Shown: positions 47,256 through 56,367, numbered from the stretch's first letter. The stretch: 64,000 nucleotides of DNA from Pseudopedobacter sp038243635 (GCA_038243635.1 JBBSQW010000002.1:165062-229061), one strand, 5' to 3'. The notes: generated from the letters alone by a model not told the origin. Numbers and translations: made by a program.

Positions 47256-47350
47256 AAACCCGCGATACCGTTGCTCCGAAGGAGTCCCGTGGGCCAGGCT
47301 AGTTCTTTCGACCACTCTTCGAAGGAGTCCTTTGGACAGACACCTCTCCG
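47256..47350 (-). pseudogene. degenerate tRNA-Ser copy with two inserted double-hairpin elements
   Basis: Shares with the intact tRNA-Ser the blocks CGATACCGTTG, CCAGGCT, TTCTTTCGACCACT and CAGACACCTCTCCG. Two related 20-base insertions interrupt it: CTCCGAAGGAGTCCCGTGGG at 47274-47293, replacing the variable arm and part of the anticodon arm, and CTTCGAAGGAGTCCTTTGGA at 47317-47336, inserted in the D arm. Each insertion is two tiny hairpins in a row (CTCC-GAA-GGAG then TCC-nnn-GGA). It cannot fold as a tRNA. Confidence 0.8.
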
Positions 47351-47447
47351 TATTTTGAATGGGTTGCAAAAATAGGATTTTTCAGCTAAGAAGCAACATC
47401 AAAATAAAATTACATACGCTTAATTTTAGGTTTCTTACTTTTGCAAC

Positions 47448-48101
47448 ATGAATATAAAATTTGAAGCTTACCTTTTTGATCTTAACGGAACTATAATTGA
47501 TGATATGCATTTCCACGCCCGAGCGTGGCATGATATATTAACAAACGATTTAAAATCAACCATTACTTATGATGAAGCCGTATTAGAGATGTACGGAAAA
47601 AATTCTGAATTATTGGAAAGAGTTTTTGGTAAAGGCCATTTTACCCAACAGCAGATGGATGATTTTTCTATGGAGAAAGAACGCCGTTACCAAGCTGCTT
47701 TTAAACCCCATATTAAACTAATTGATGGTTTGGGAGAGTTTCTGGAGAAAGCGCACCAAGCTGGAATTAAAATGGCTATTGGTTCTGCCGCAATTCCTTT
47801 CAATATTGATTTTATTTTAGATAATTTAAACCTAAGAAAATATTTTCCAGTGGTGGTAAGTGCAGATGACGTTGTTTTAAGTAAGCCAGATCCTGAAACT
47901 TTTACCAAAGGAGCCGATATTTTAGGTGTTGAATATAGTAAATGTTTGGTTTTTGAAGATGCGCCTAAAGGTGTAGAAGCAGCAAAGAATGCAGGAATGC
48001 AAGCTGTTGCCTTAACTACCTTACATACGCCAGAAGAATTTTACATCAGAGATAATGTGATCACATTTGTGAAAGATTACAGCGGTTTAACGTTGTTATA
48101 A
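47448..48101 (+). CDS. HAD-superfamily phosphatase, beta-phosphoglucomutase-like
   Basis: A 217-residue HAD hydrolase. Motif I is FDLNGT: the nucleophile Asp11 is present, but the second Asp, normally the general acid/base (DxD), is Asn13. Motif II GSAA, the Lys of SKPDPETF and the acidic FEDAPKGVEAA are normal, and a four-helix cap follows motif I. It may therefore be a phosphatase with reduced or altered turnover. TACTTTTG (47436-47443) resembles a -7 element but lies only four bases before the ATG. Confidence 0.9.
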   Translation: MNIKFEAYLFDLNGTIIDDMHFHARAWHDILTNDLKSTITYDEAVLEMYGKNSELLERVFGKGHFTQQQMDDFSMEKERRYQAAFKPHIKLIDGLGEFLEKAHQAGIKMAIGSAAIPFNIDFILDNLNLRKYFPVVVSADDVVLSKPDPETFTKGADILGVEYSKCLVFEDAPKGVEAAKNAGMQAVALTTLHTPEEFYIRDNVITFVKDYSGLTLL

Positions 48102-48142
48102 ATATCGGTAGCTTGTCTAATATAAGCCGATCGTAACAAAAA

Positions 48143-48325
48143 CTATTCTCGGGCTGAATTCATTTCAGCCCATTCTTTTTCATACCGAAAAATATCGTCA
48201 TCAGTAACCTCGTACATACGCATCACTTTCTCTTTCGGGAATATTTTTTTCTTGATTACGTTAAGCGCTGTCCAGGTTGCATGCTTCTGGTCTGTCTCTT
48301 TTGAAACACTAAGCTCCTTGTGCAT
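48143..48325 (-). CDS. small hypothetical protein
   Basis: A 60-residue charged protein (TALNVIKKKIFPKEKVMRMYEVTDDDIFRYEKEWAE) that reads like a real small cytoplasmic protein with a helix-turn-helix-like composition. A second upstream ATG on the same strand (near 48362, MAKSKDRE) would fuse to it if one G were added near 48340, so the native N-terminus may be lost by a single-base deletion. Family not recognised. Confidence 0.5.
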   Translation of the reverse strand: MHKELSVSKETDQKHATWTALNVIKKKIFPKEKVMRMYEVTDDDIFRYEKEWAEMNSARE

Positions 48326-48661
48326 TGTGGTTGTAGTTCCTCTCTATCTTTACTTTTTGCCATGTAAATTATTTTTAAGCGTTTTACGCTCGTTTAATTT
48401 CAATTGATTATTTGAACTCTCTCTGGTAAATATCAGTGATTGAAAGAACAAAAGCAAACTGATAATTCTCGATAATTGACAACTTCAAGTACGAGTAGTT
48501 TTAAGCAAAAAGCTAGACGTTAATTTATTAAGCATCCTTTTAAAATGGTTTAAAATCATATTTTTAAAGTGGCTTTTAGATTGTTCTTTTTACTTTTACC
48601 GGAGTTCTTATTTTGGTTTATTCGATTTCCGGATGGACTCTTATTTCTAAAAGTATATTTT
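48326..48661. other. 336-base spacer
   Basis: Between divergent genes. It contains the possible lost N-terminus of the small protein and a small AGCGT-TTT-ACGCT hairpin at about 48378-48391. No promoter consensus found on either strand. Confidence 0.4.
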
Positions 48662-50866
48662 ATGGATAACCTCAAAAAAAATATCTTAAACTGCCTAAAG
48701 GATTTAAAAGGAAGTGGCAAGTTTATAAGTTCGCATACCGTGGAGTTTCAGTTTCCGGGACTGGAGGTAAATGGCGTAGGTGAAATTGCCTATCCAATTA
48801 CAGAAACGCAAGCCAAAGCGTTGATAAAAGTGGCAAAAAAAGCACCTTTTGGAAAAGGCAGTGAAACCATTATTGACCCTGCCGTAAGAAGTTCCTGCGA
48901 AATTGATGCAGCCGAACTTACCTTTAATGGCAACAATTGGACTGCTTTTTTAGATAAGGTTATCAATAAGATCAAGCCGGATTTGGGCTTGGAAGATTAT
49001 ACTATATCCGCACATCTGTATAAAATGCTTATTTATGAAACGGGTGATTTTTTTCTTCCGCATAAAGATTCTGAAAAAGAGAAAGGGATGTTTGGTTCAC
49101 TGGTGGTCAGTTTGCCATTCGAACATACGGGCGGAGAATTGGTAGTAAGTTTTGAAGGCGTGGAAAAAGTGGTGGCTTTTGCTGATGAATCCGGCAATTA
49201 TAAAATTGGTTATGCCGCTTTTTATGCGGATTGCGACCATGAAATTAAACCACTGACATCGGGCTACAGAATTTGTTTGGTTTACAACCTTGTTCAACAA
49301 AAATCGGGTAAAGCAATTCAACTTACGTCGGTAGAAACTTATGCCCAACGTTTGTCCGAAATATTCGCTAAAGAGCAAAGCCTTGGCCATACAAAGCCAC
49401 ATATCGTTCTGCTAGGGCATCAATATACTCCGGAAAATTTTTCAATACATGGGCTAAAACTGAATGACCGCCCCAAAGCAGAAGCACTGTTGAGTGCCGC
49501 AAAAAAAGCAGGCTGTTATGCTAAACTGTGTTTGGTAACTTCTTATTTGGAAGGCGCACCGGAAAACGGTGGTGGATATGATGGCTATGATGACGAATAT
49601 GGCGAAGAGTTGGATGAAGACATAGAAATGGATGAAGTTTATGACGAGTCGCTATATATTGAACATTGGTTAAAAAATGAAATTCCTCAGCTGAACAGTG
49701 TAAGTTTTGAAGAATCTGATCTAATTGCTTCGTTCGCATTCGATGACGATGAACCCATTATAAAAGAGTCGACCGGTTATATGGGCAATTACGGTCCTGA
49801 CGTGATGCACTGGTATCATTATGGTGCAATAATGATATGGACACCGGTGGTCAACGCACAATTACTTCTGCAGCAGGATCCGTTACATAAATTGGAATGG
49901 ATTGGGCATTTTAATAAAAATATACAGTCCATCAGCGAAGACGAAGTTGCCTCTGTAAATTATATATTGAGGGCAGGCTTAACCGATGTGCAACTTGATC
50001 AAAACACCAACTTTAATGTTATTATCGATTGGTTAATAAACAGAGGCAATAAGTCTTTTTTCGAGGGATTAAACCCGGAGCTTTGTCAATTCTATTTTAC
50101 CAAAATTGATGCAGATCATTGGTTAAAGTTTGCTCAGTTTTTTCCTGCTGAAATTACCGAAAAAATACTTGAACGGGTTACACAAAGCGTTAGTCTACAG
50201 GTGTTGGATCAACTGCTTAGTGTACTTCGTGTGTTTGTTAATGTGGAAGTGCTTTATCAAATTTTGGTTACACAAATCAAACAGTTGCCCCGTTATTTTG
50301 TTCAATTGCCGAAAAACGCTGCCAGAAAAGAATTTCCGGCAAATAGGGCTATCTTGGATGATTTTTTTTGGATTGAAAAAGAATTACCGCAGGATAAGGA
50401 GTGGGTAAACCGAATGTCCGAAATACTTATTGCGAATCCCCATAGGGATTATATAAACAATATACTGGTGCCGCAATTAATGCTTCTTAATGATAGAACT
50501 GAACTCACTCAAATATTACTGCTTAAAAGCAGGGAGTTTTTACAAAGCCGAGTAAACAGTCAACCGCAACCTCCTGAAAACTGGTACAGAAAAATGCCTT
50601 TCACTAAAGATTACAAAAGTGAATGGCAAATATTAAAAATGTTTCTGGAATCGCCCGACCAACAAGTTTTTGATTACCGGAAAAAACAAAGCGAAAGAAC
50701 CGCACTGGAGAACGCCATCAGAAACGTGGTGATTGATTTAAAAACCGAAACCATCAAAAAAGGCACACCGCATACGCTTAGGATTACAAAAACACAGCAA
50801 GCATATGGTAAGGAAATGGAGAAATGGAATGAAGATGTGAAACTGCTGAACAAAATCGTTATGTAA
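48662..50866 (+). CDS. large 2OG-Fe(II) oxygenase (prolyl 4-hydroxylase-like)
   Basis: A 734-residue cytoplasmic protein. The N-terminal third is a jelly-roll dioxygenase: HxD iron ligands in LPHKDSE, second His in CDHEIKPL, and the 2-oxoglutarate-binding Arg in SGYRICLVYNLV. The remaining 500 residues are a helical region with an acidic insert (DEYGEELDEDIEMDEVYDE) and a Lys-rich C-terminal helix. The target is unknown. The 31 upstream codons in the same frame are not family-like, so the ATG at 48662 is chosen. Confidence 0.85.
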   Translation: MDNLKKNILNCLKDLKGSGKFISSHTVEFQFPGLEVNGVGEIAYPITETQAKALIKVAKKAPFGKGSETIIDPAVRSSCEIDAAELTFNGNNWTAFLDKVINKIKPDLGLEDYTISAHLYKMLIYETGDFFLPHKDSEKEKGMFGSLVVSLPFEHTGGELVVSFEGVEKVVAFADESGNYKIGYAAFYADCDHEIKPLTSGYRICLVYNLVQQKSGKAIQLTSVETYAQRLSEIFAKEQSLGHTKPHIVLLGHQYTPENFSIHGLKLNDRPKAEALLSAAKKAGCYAKLCLVTSYLEGAPENGGGYDGYDDEYGEELDEDIEMDEVYDESLYIEHWLKNEIPQLNSVSFEESDLIASFAFDDDEPIIKESTGYMGNYGPDVMHWYHYGAIMIWTPVVNAQLLLQQDPLHKLEWIGHFNKNIQSISEDEVASVNYILRAGLTDVQLDQNTNFNVIIDWLINRGNKSFFEGLNPELCQFYFTKIDADHWLKFAQFFPAEITEKILERVTQSVSLQVLDQLLSVLRVFVNVEVLYQILVTQIKQLPRYFVQLPKNAARKEFPANRAILDDFFWIEKELPQDKEWVNRMSEILIANPHRDYINNILVPQLMLLNDRTELTQILLLKSREFLQSRVNSQPQPPENWYRKMPFTKDYKSEWQILKMFLESPDQQVFDYRKKQSERTALENAIRNVVIDLKTETIKKGTPHTLRITKTQQAYGKEMEKWNEDVKLLNKIVM

Positions 50867-50929
50867 AGACTAAAAGCTTTAACCTAAGTTCGATAATTGT
50901 TTAAAAAAAAATATCGTTTAGGACGTTTT

Positions 50930-51021
50930 AACAGGCTTTTCGCTCTATCTTTTTATTTGTTTTCTTTCGACTCCGCTCAAGATAACAAATAAAAAGGATG
51001 CCGCTTCAATCCTTAACGCTC
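50930..51021. repeat. dispersed intergenic hairpin repeat, copy 2
   Basis: The flank GGCTTTTCGCT, the stem ATCTTTTTATTTGTT / AACAAATAAAAAGGAT, and the tail GCCGCTTCAATCCTTAACGCTC correspond to copy 1 at 3972. The loop carries TTTCGACTCCGCTCAAG, the same loop motif as copy 1 but in reverse complement. Confidence 0.7.
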
Positions 51022-51115
51022 ACATTTAACCCAAAAGATTGTTTGGGATATTTTTAAGGTTTCTCAATAATCGGGTTTAAAACTGCAAATCTATATGATA
51101 GTGTATTTACAGCAA

Positions 51116-51277
51116 TTATACCTGAAATTCTTTAGTACCTGACATTTTTTTAAACCACATAGCTAGCTTTTTATACGTGAACACGAGAATTTTTAAGATG
51201 CCCAAGGACATTACGATAGCCACATATTGGGCTATATGCCAAAATCTATTTGTTGCTTTGTGTCCTGCTAATAGCAT
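51116..51277 (-). CDS. possible 53-residue membrane peptide
   Basis: ATG-led frame on the minus strand with a hydrophobic middle (AQYVAIVMSLGILKILVFTY) and basic ends. It may be a small membrane protein or a relic; there is no recognised family. The rest of the 468-base spacer holds only the repeat. Confidence 0.25.
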   Translation of the reverse strand: MLLAGHKATNRFWHIAQYVAIVMSLGILKILVFTYKKLAMWFKKMSGTKEFQV

Positions 51278-51334
51278 TTACCCTATGTTGCTGTGTAGTT
51301 TTATTTTTTTGTCATGTACTGAACTGAAATTCTT

Positions 51335-54300
51335 TTAATCCAAAGCAAACAGATCTTTCAATTCTTTATTGCTTAGGTTGCCAATCCAGTTTTCTCCTGT
51401 TGCTACTGTCATTTCGGCCAGAGCTTTTTTAGATTGGATCATGTCGTTAATACGTTCTTCAAATGTGTTTTTGGTAATGAACCGATGTACCATTACATTG
51501 CTTTTTTGCCCAATGCGGTAAGCTCTGTCCGTTGCTTGCGCTTCTACCGCGGGGTTCCACCATAAATCATAATGAATAACATGATTGGCGGCCGTAAGAT
51601 TTAAACCCGTTCCTGCTGCTTTTAATGAGAGAATAAATATCTTATCGGCGTGGTTGGTCTGAAAGTTCTCTACCATTTCCTTTCGTTGCTTTAAAGTGCA
51701 TCCGCCATGGAAGAACAGCGGTGTTTCTTGATAACGTTCACTTATAAAGCGTTGTAGCAATTTGCCCATTTCAGTAAACTGGGTAAATAGCAACACTTTT
51801 TCGTTGCTTTCTACTATGCTATCCAACTTATCAAACAACAACGACAGTTTACCGCTTAACGAAGCACCAAAAGCTTTGTTTTTTAGAAATTGGGTGGGGT
51901 GGTTGCAAATTTGCTTCAAGGCCAAAATCATTTGCAATACCAATCCTTGGCGAACAAATAATCCTTTTTGATCTACAGCATCAATTGCTTCTATTTGTTT
52001 CATTGCTTCCTGTAATGTTCTTTCATACAAACTGGCTTGTTCTTTAACCAAGGTAGCGAAGCAATCCATTTCAATTTTATCTGGCAAGTCACTAATAATA
52101 GACTTATCCGTTTTAAGGCGGCGCATCATAAAAGGAGCAGTGACCTTCTTTAGTTTCTCTGCTGCGTTATAATCGTTGTAGCTTTCAATTGGCGTGGCAT
52201 AAACAGCCTTAAATTCTTTTGCATTTCCTAAAAGGCCTTTGTTGCTATAGTCAAATATGCTCCAGAATTCACTCAGCCTGTTTTCAACCGGCGTACCGCT
52301 CATGGCAATAAAATTATCGGCACCAATGCTTTTTATGGCCTTCGCCTGTGCGGTATCCTGGTTTTTAATGTTCTGTGCTTCATCAATAATTAAAAAATGC
52401 CAAGGAAGTTTTTTTAGTTTTGGCGCTTCGGTTCTCGCAATGCCATAAGAGGTAAGCAATATGTCGAACTCTTCAACAAAACTTCTGTTAGCACCGTGGA
52501 AAATATGTGTTTTTAATGTTGGTGCAAATTTTTCTATTTCTGCCTGCCAATTGGTTAATAAGCCGGTGGGTGCTACCACTAATGCTTTTTTATCCTCCAA
52601 AAGTCCATCTTCTTTATATTTTAACAAAGTGGTAATTACCTGCAATGTTTTTCCCAAGCCCATATCGTCGGCAAGTACGGAACCAAAACCTATTTTAGAA
52701 TTGCGGTACATCCAAGAATAACCACGTTGCTGGTAGGGGCGAAGTGTTGCATTGATGCCTTTGGGCAGCGGGATTTCTTTAAAGTTCGAAAGCTCTTTAA
52801 TCAAGTCTCTCACTTCATCGGTAAGTCCAATAGTAGCACCAAGGTATTCGCCAGTTAATACGGAACGAAGCATTTGAAAAGAAGACAGTTCTTTGTTGCT
52901 ATTGAAATGTTTGTGTAGCTTTTCTAAATCGTCCTTGTTTACATAAATGTAATTGCTTTTATACTTGATAAGTCCATCAGCATTTTGCAAGAGCTTTTTA
53001 AACTCTTTTTCGTCCATTACGGTATCACCAATAGCCACTTGCCAGTCAAATTCCAATAGCTGATCCAAACGAAGGAACGATTTTCCAGAAGTTGTTTTAA
53101 CCTTTACACTTGGCTTGGGCTTTAGGATTTGCTGTAGCGATTTTGGCAGGAGAACATCAACATCTAGCAGTTGTATAGCCGGAATCATCTGGAATAAAAA
53201 TGGTGTAAATGTATCCATATCCATCACTATCAATGCTTCACCTTTGCTATTGATGTAAATATCCAGCCCAGAAATAAAACTGCTTAATTGCGTAAGTGAT
53301 TGCAACACTTCGTATCGCTGTTTATCGAATTTTTTAAGCGTTAAAATATCACGCAAAGAGTCAGGTTTGCCGGTGGGCTTATCCCTATGAAAAATATTTA
53401 TGGATAATAGAAAATTATCATTACTGGCTTCTGCGACCACTATTTGTGGTTTGTAGCTACCTTGAGCCAAAAAGTATTTTTGGACCCAAACCGCAATTCC
53501 GCCACTGAGAGCTTCTTCTCTCGGGTTTTTGAAATTATAACTATGCTTTCCTAAAAATAAGTTTAGAAATAAATCGTCCGAATTTCTTTCTTCAAAAGCC
53601 GTTATTAATTCTGTAATAACTACAGATAAAAGATTGATAGCCCTGTGGTGGTCAACTGTTTTGATGGTCTTTTTTTCTTCCAACAAAAAAATATCCGGCG
53701 GTAAAATTTCCTCCAATTTTTCTACCAACTGGCGCACTTCTTTGCTGAGCATGGCCGGTAGCCATCTTATCATAAACAATTCACTGGGCTGCCGTATAAT
53801 CTGTGGTACAATGGCACCGCTTGCAATTAAATGCAAAGCCGTGTATAACAGCGTATGTAATGAGGCGACGGAAGGCTGATAATCTAAAGTTTTCGATGGC
53901 GGAATCTGTGTTAATTGTAACAGAAAGTCGACTAATGATAAAGACTGCTCGTTAACCAACACCTTAGTTTGGTGTTGGTTATCAATTACCAAACTAGCGT
54001 AGTTGTGTGTAGAAATACTTTGTTGTTGGTAGGTGCGTCTATTTATTAAATCTTGTAGGCTGGTTTTTTCCTGTACTATTTTTTGAGCTTTTTTTACGGA
54101 ATAATTTAAAGCAATTGCATATTTTTCTTTAAAATTACCCTTGCCCTGATAAAATGCTGGATAATCAACAAGTAAGGCAATTAATGGATCGTGTAGAAAA
54201 GGCAGGGCAGTATATGAAAGCTTTGTGTAAGCCTTTTCTGAATTAAAAGACGGTTTCTTTTTTATTTTTTCTTCTTCTTGAAAATACAGTTCCGTTAAAT

Positions 54301-54793
54301 ATGGGATTTCAGTGTTCTCTTTTTTTATAACAATTCCGCGTTTGTTCAGTTCTAAAAGCAGGTCAACATGGTGGAGGTTGAACACCAAAAAAGGATTATT
54401 GTCTATCTCTGCGCTTACTTTATAAATTACGGCTGCCAGATGCTTACAAGGCACTGCCCAATCCGGGCATGAACATTCCATCTGAAAATCATCCCATTGT
54501 TTTGGAAAAACTTTTAGTCCAATGTTCTCTGCAATTTTTAGCACTTCGGGGTCTAATGCTCTGTTGAGCAATTTGGCAATAACCGCCGGACGCTCCATCA
54601 GCTCATTGATGAAACTGCTGAACTGGGAAACAGAAAATAAGGGTAAAATAATATCTACATTGTACGGCCTCGGCCGGCTCCCAGCCACTTTTGCATTTAT
54701 CTTGTTTCCGCTAATGTGGATTTCTGTTACTGCACCTTTACGAGCATAACTGCTGCCTCTGGGCAACCTATTGCTGTAATCTATATTGCTCAA
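51335..54793 (-). CDS. SWIM zinc finger and SNF2-family helicase
   Basis: An 1152-residue ATP-dependent DNA translocase. The SWIM zinc finger is CSCPDWAVPCKHLAAV (about 107-122); the RecA-like lobes carry LADDMGLGKTLQVI (Walker A), the DEAQ box LIIDEAQNIKN, MSGTPVENR, and motif VI YDLWWNPAVEAQATDRAYRIGQ. The native N-terminus KTWWGEQWLNAL is encoded upstream, starting at an ATG at 54843, but out of frame by one base in a run of A (five present, six expected), so this start at 54793 is only where the open frame begins. A sequencing error or true frameshift. Confidence 0.9.
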   Translation of the reverse strand: MSNIDYSNRLPRGSSYARKGAVTEIHISGNKINAKVAGSRPRPYNVDIILPLFSVSQFSSFINELMERPAVIAKLLNRALDPEVLKIAENIGLKVFPKQWDDFQMECSCPDWAVPCKHLAAVIYKVSAEIDNNPFLVFNLHHVDLLLELNKRGIVIKKENTEIPYLTELYFQEEEKIKKKPSFNSEKAYTKLSYTALPFLHDPLIALLVDYPAFYQGKGNFKEKYAIALNYSVKKAQKIVQEKTSLQDLINRRTYQQQSISTHNYASLVIDNQHQTKVLVNEQSLSLVDFLLQLTQIPPSKTLDYQPSVASLHTLLYTALHLIASGAIVPQIIRQPSELFMIRWLPAMLSKEVRQLVEKLEEILPPDIFLLEEKKTIKTVDHHRAINLLSVVITELITAFEERNSDDLFLNLFLGKHSYNFKNPREEALSGGIAVWVQKYFLAQGSYKPQIVVAEASNDNFLLSINIFHRDKPTGKPDSLRDILTLKKFDKQRYEVLQSLTQLSSFISGLDIYINSKGEALIVMDMDTFTPFLFQMIPAIQLLDVDVLLPKSLQQILKPKPSVKVKTTSGKSFLRLDQLLEFDWQVAIGDTVMDEKEFKKLLQNADGLIKYKSNYIYVNKDDLEKLHKHFNSNKELSSFQMLRSVLTGEYLGATIGLTDEVRDLIKELSNFKEIPLPKGINATLRPYQQRGYSWMYRNSKIGFGSVLADDMGLGKTLQVITTLLKYKEDGLLEDKKALVVAPTGLLTNWQAEIEKFAPTLKTHIFHGANRSFVEEFDILLTSYGIARTEAPKLKKLPWHFLIIDEAQNIKNQDTAQAKAIKSIGADNFIAMSGTPVENRLSEFWSIFDYSNKGLLGNAKEFKAVYATPIESYNDYNAAEKLKKVTAPFMMRRLKTDKSIISDLPDKIEMDCFATLVKEQASLYERTLQEAMKQIEAIDAVDQKGLFVRQGLVLQMILALKQICNHPTQFLKNKAFGASLSGKLSLLFDKLDSIVESNEKVLLFTQFTEMGKLLQRFISERYQETPLFFHGGCTLKQRKEMVENFQTNHADKIFILSLKAAGTGLNLTAANHVIHYDLWWNPAVEAQATDRAYRIGQKSNVMVHRFITKNTFEERINDMIQSKKALAEMTVATGENWIGNLSNKELKDLFALD

Positions 54794-54843
54794 TGCGTTG
54801 AGCCATTGCTCGCCCCACCAGGTTTTACCAAACTTTTTGCCAT

Positions 54844-55187
54844 TTTAACAGAAAATATATTTGTTTTGAAAAAGCTAAAAAATAGCATTTTCAAAATGCT
54901 TGTAGCGGGTGTTTTAATTATTTTTGATCGAACTTACAAAAAGATCTTTTTCTGGGGGGCAAGTAATGATTCCCAACGGGATTTTATTTTAAAGACTCTG
55001 ATCATCAGCGTTCGTTCAATCATTAAGCACCAATTTCTTTCATAGCTTGTTGTCAGCCACCCTTGGATAAATTACGTTCTGTTACGTACGGGGATAAGGT
55101 TTAAATGACTGTAAAAGTTGGCAGATAAGTTAATTGCATCTGGGGTTTCAAATGGATGGATTAAGGAAGAGGAAATTGCAGTTTACG
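54844..55187. other. 344-base spacer
   Basis: Upstream of the helicase gene. It has a TATATTTG on the plus strand (about 54856) that would fire away from the gene, with no plus-strand gene behind it. Nothing else identifiable. Confidence 0.4.
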
Positions 55188-55430
55188 TCAATCCTCTTTA
55201 TATGAAATATGGGTTGATAGCACAATCATGCTTGCATTAAACTGACCGAATAACGTAAATTCGCTGGTGGAAGTAAGCTGGCTGTTCACGATCTCATAAT
55301 TTGTTATTTTTTCTTTCTTAACCCACTTGCTAATCGCATCATTGATTTCTTGATTCATCAAATTTATGGTGTCTTCTTTCTCCATTTCGCTAGTCATGCG
55401 TATGGAGTAAAATACTTTAAGTTTTTTCAT
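55188..55430 (-). CDS. small hypothetical protein
   Basis: An 80-residue soluble protein (KVFYSIRMTSEMEKEDTINLMNQEINDAISKWVKKEK) with an amphipathic helix and a beta C-terminal half. ATG-led. No family recognised; it lies between the helicase and a toxin-antitoxin pair. Confidence 0.45.
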   Translation of the reverse strand: MKKLKVFYSIRMTSEMEKEDTINLMNQEINDAISKWVKKEKITNYEIVNSQLTSTSEFTLFGQFNASMIVLSTHISYKED

Positions 55431-55485
55431 CGATTTGATAAGCTGTTCACGCTTAGTGTGAGTTTGGGGCTTTATGTCTATTTAT

Positions 55486-55863
55486 TTATAGTTCATAGAG
55501 AACTAGCCCCTCTATTCGCTGAAAGTGTTTTGTATTTTTTGTAAGTAAAGGTTGGTTGTGGACAATACAGGTTGCTGCAATAAAAATATCTCTAAATTCA
55601 ATCAATTGATTCTTTTTCTTTAGCTGAATAAAAATGTTTGCTGCCTCCAAGGATGTAGATTTGTCAAAATTGTAAATGCGGAAAGGTTCTATGATTAACT
55701 CGATATAATTTTTCTTTTCATCGGAGTTAACACCCATATACAGTTCATAAATTGTTACTGGGCTAATAAATAGCTCTGATTTTGAATATGACTTAAACAA
55801 TTCAGTTGTTAACTTGTCTTTCGCTCTGAGGTGGTCGATAAATATATTAGTATCTACTACCAT
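55486..55863 (-). CDS. VapC-type PIN domain toxin
   Basis: A 125-residue PIN-domain ribonuclease. The acidic residues that bind Mg are visible: Asp in VVDTNIFID, Glu in TIYELYMG, Asp in FRDIFIAATCI, and the last acidic position near KNTKHFQRI. VapC toxins cleave tRNA or rRNA when their antitoxin decays. The gene overlaps the antitoxin by seven bases, as usual for type II modules. Confidence 0.9.
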   Translation of the reverse strand: MVVDTNIFIDHLRAKDKLTTELFKSYSKSELFISPVTIYELYMGVNSDEKKNYIELIIEPFRIYNFDKSTSLEAANIFIQLKKKNQLIEFRDIFIAATCIVHNQPLLTKNTKHFQRIEGLVLYEL

Positions 55864-56069
55864 TTAGCAGGTTTCAAGCTGTTAAAGCTTTTAGCGGCTA
55901 ATTCCATATTTTCAAAATCTTGATCAGTCCAAACTGGTGAATCTAATAACTGTTCCTTAAAATTTTTTTTCGATTTTTTTTCTTCTTTAAAACTTACGCC
56001 AAGTTCTTTAAGTAAGGATTTTACCAAATCACTTTTCTTTTCTGGGATGTTTATGATTAAAGTTTCCAT
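55857..56069 (-). CDS. antitoxin of the VapC-type module
   Basis: A 70-residue protein with an N-terminal strand (METLIINIPEKKSDLVKSLLKELG) and a Trp-containing C-terminal region (DSPVWTDQDFENMELA) that would wrap the toxin. Directly upstream of and overlapping the PIN toxin gene. Its N-terminus does not match the classical AbrB or RHH antitoxins clearly; assignment is by context. Confidence 0.8.
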   Translation of the reverse strand: METLIINIPEKKSDLVKSLLKELGVSFKEEKKSKKNFKEQLLDSPVWTDQDFENMELAAKSFNSLKPAKW

Positions 56070-56124
56070 AGTCTAATTTAGTGAAGATTTTTGATAAAAG
56101 TTCTATATTTTCAATTTCATCCCT

Positions 56125-56367
56125 TTACAGAAAAACAATCTCTTTCCCTTGTAATGCTCTTTCCTGTTTTGGTAAAATATCGCAATTATCTCAGATACCC
56201 GAAGTTAAAGTTTCTCTATACGGTTGAGGTAAAGGTTTATCTTCCATTAAATCGGAAGCTGTTTTAAAATCGTAATCCAAAGCTTTAATTTCGAAACTAA
56301 AACCATGAGTATCGTCTAAAACAGCATACCATACTTTCGGTTTTTCTTTGTGACCTCTGTGGTTAAA
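56125..56367 (-). pseudogene. C-terminal remnant of a metallophosphoesterase-like protein
   Basis: The frame reads FNHRGHKEKPKVWYAVLDD, then KALDYDFKTASDLMEDKPLP, then a TGA at about 56193 where a Trp is expected (TSGI-W-DN), then DILPKQERALQGKEIVFL to a TAA. It resembles the C-terminal part of Bacteroidetes calcineurin-like phosphoesterases. The 5' part is missing; it begins just beside the arsS stop. It may be a lost fourth gene of the arsenosugar operon. The family name is tentative. Confidence 0.45.

Noticed and set aside
54716..55045. 109-residue plus-strand open frame over the helicase start
   Set aside because: Antisense shadow of the helicase N-terminus and its upstream spacer; the helicase segment on the other strand is clearly coding.
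21820..56195. UGA read as tryptophan, since three broken genes have TGA where Trp is expected
   Set aside because: Intact genes use TGG for Trp and several end at TGA normally; the TGA cases all lie in genes with other damage.
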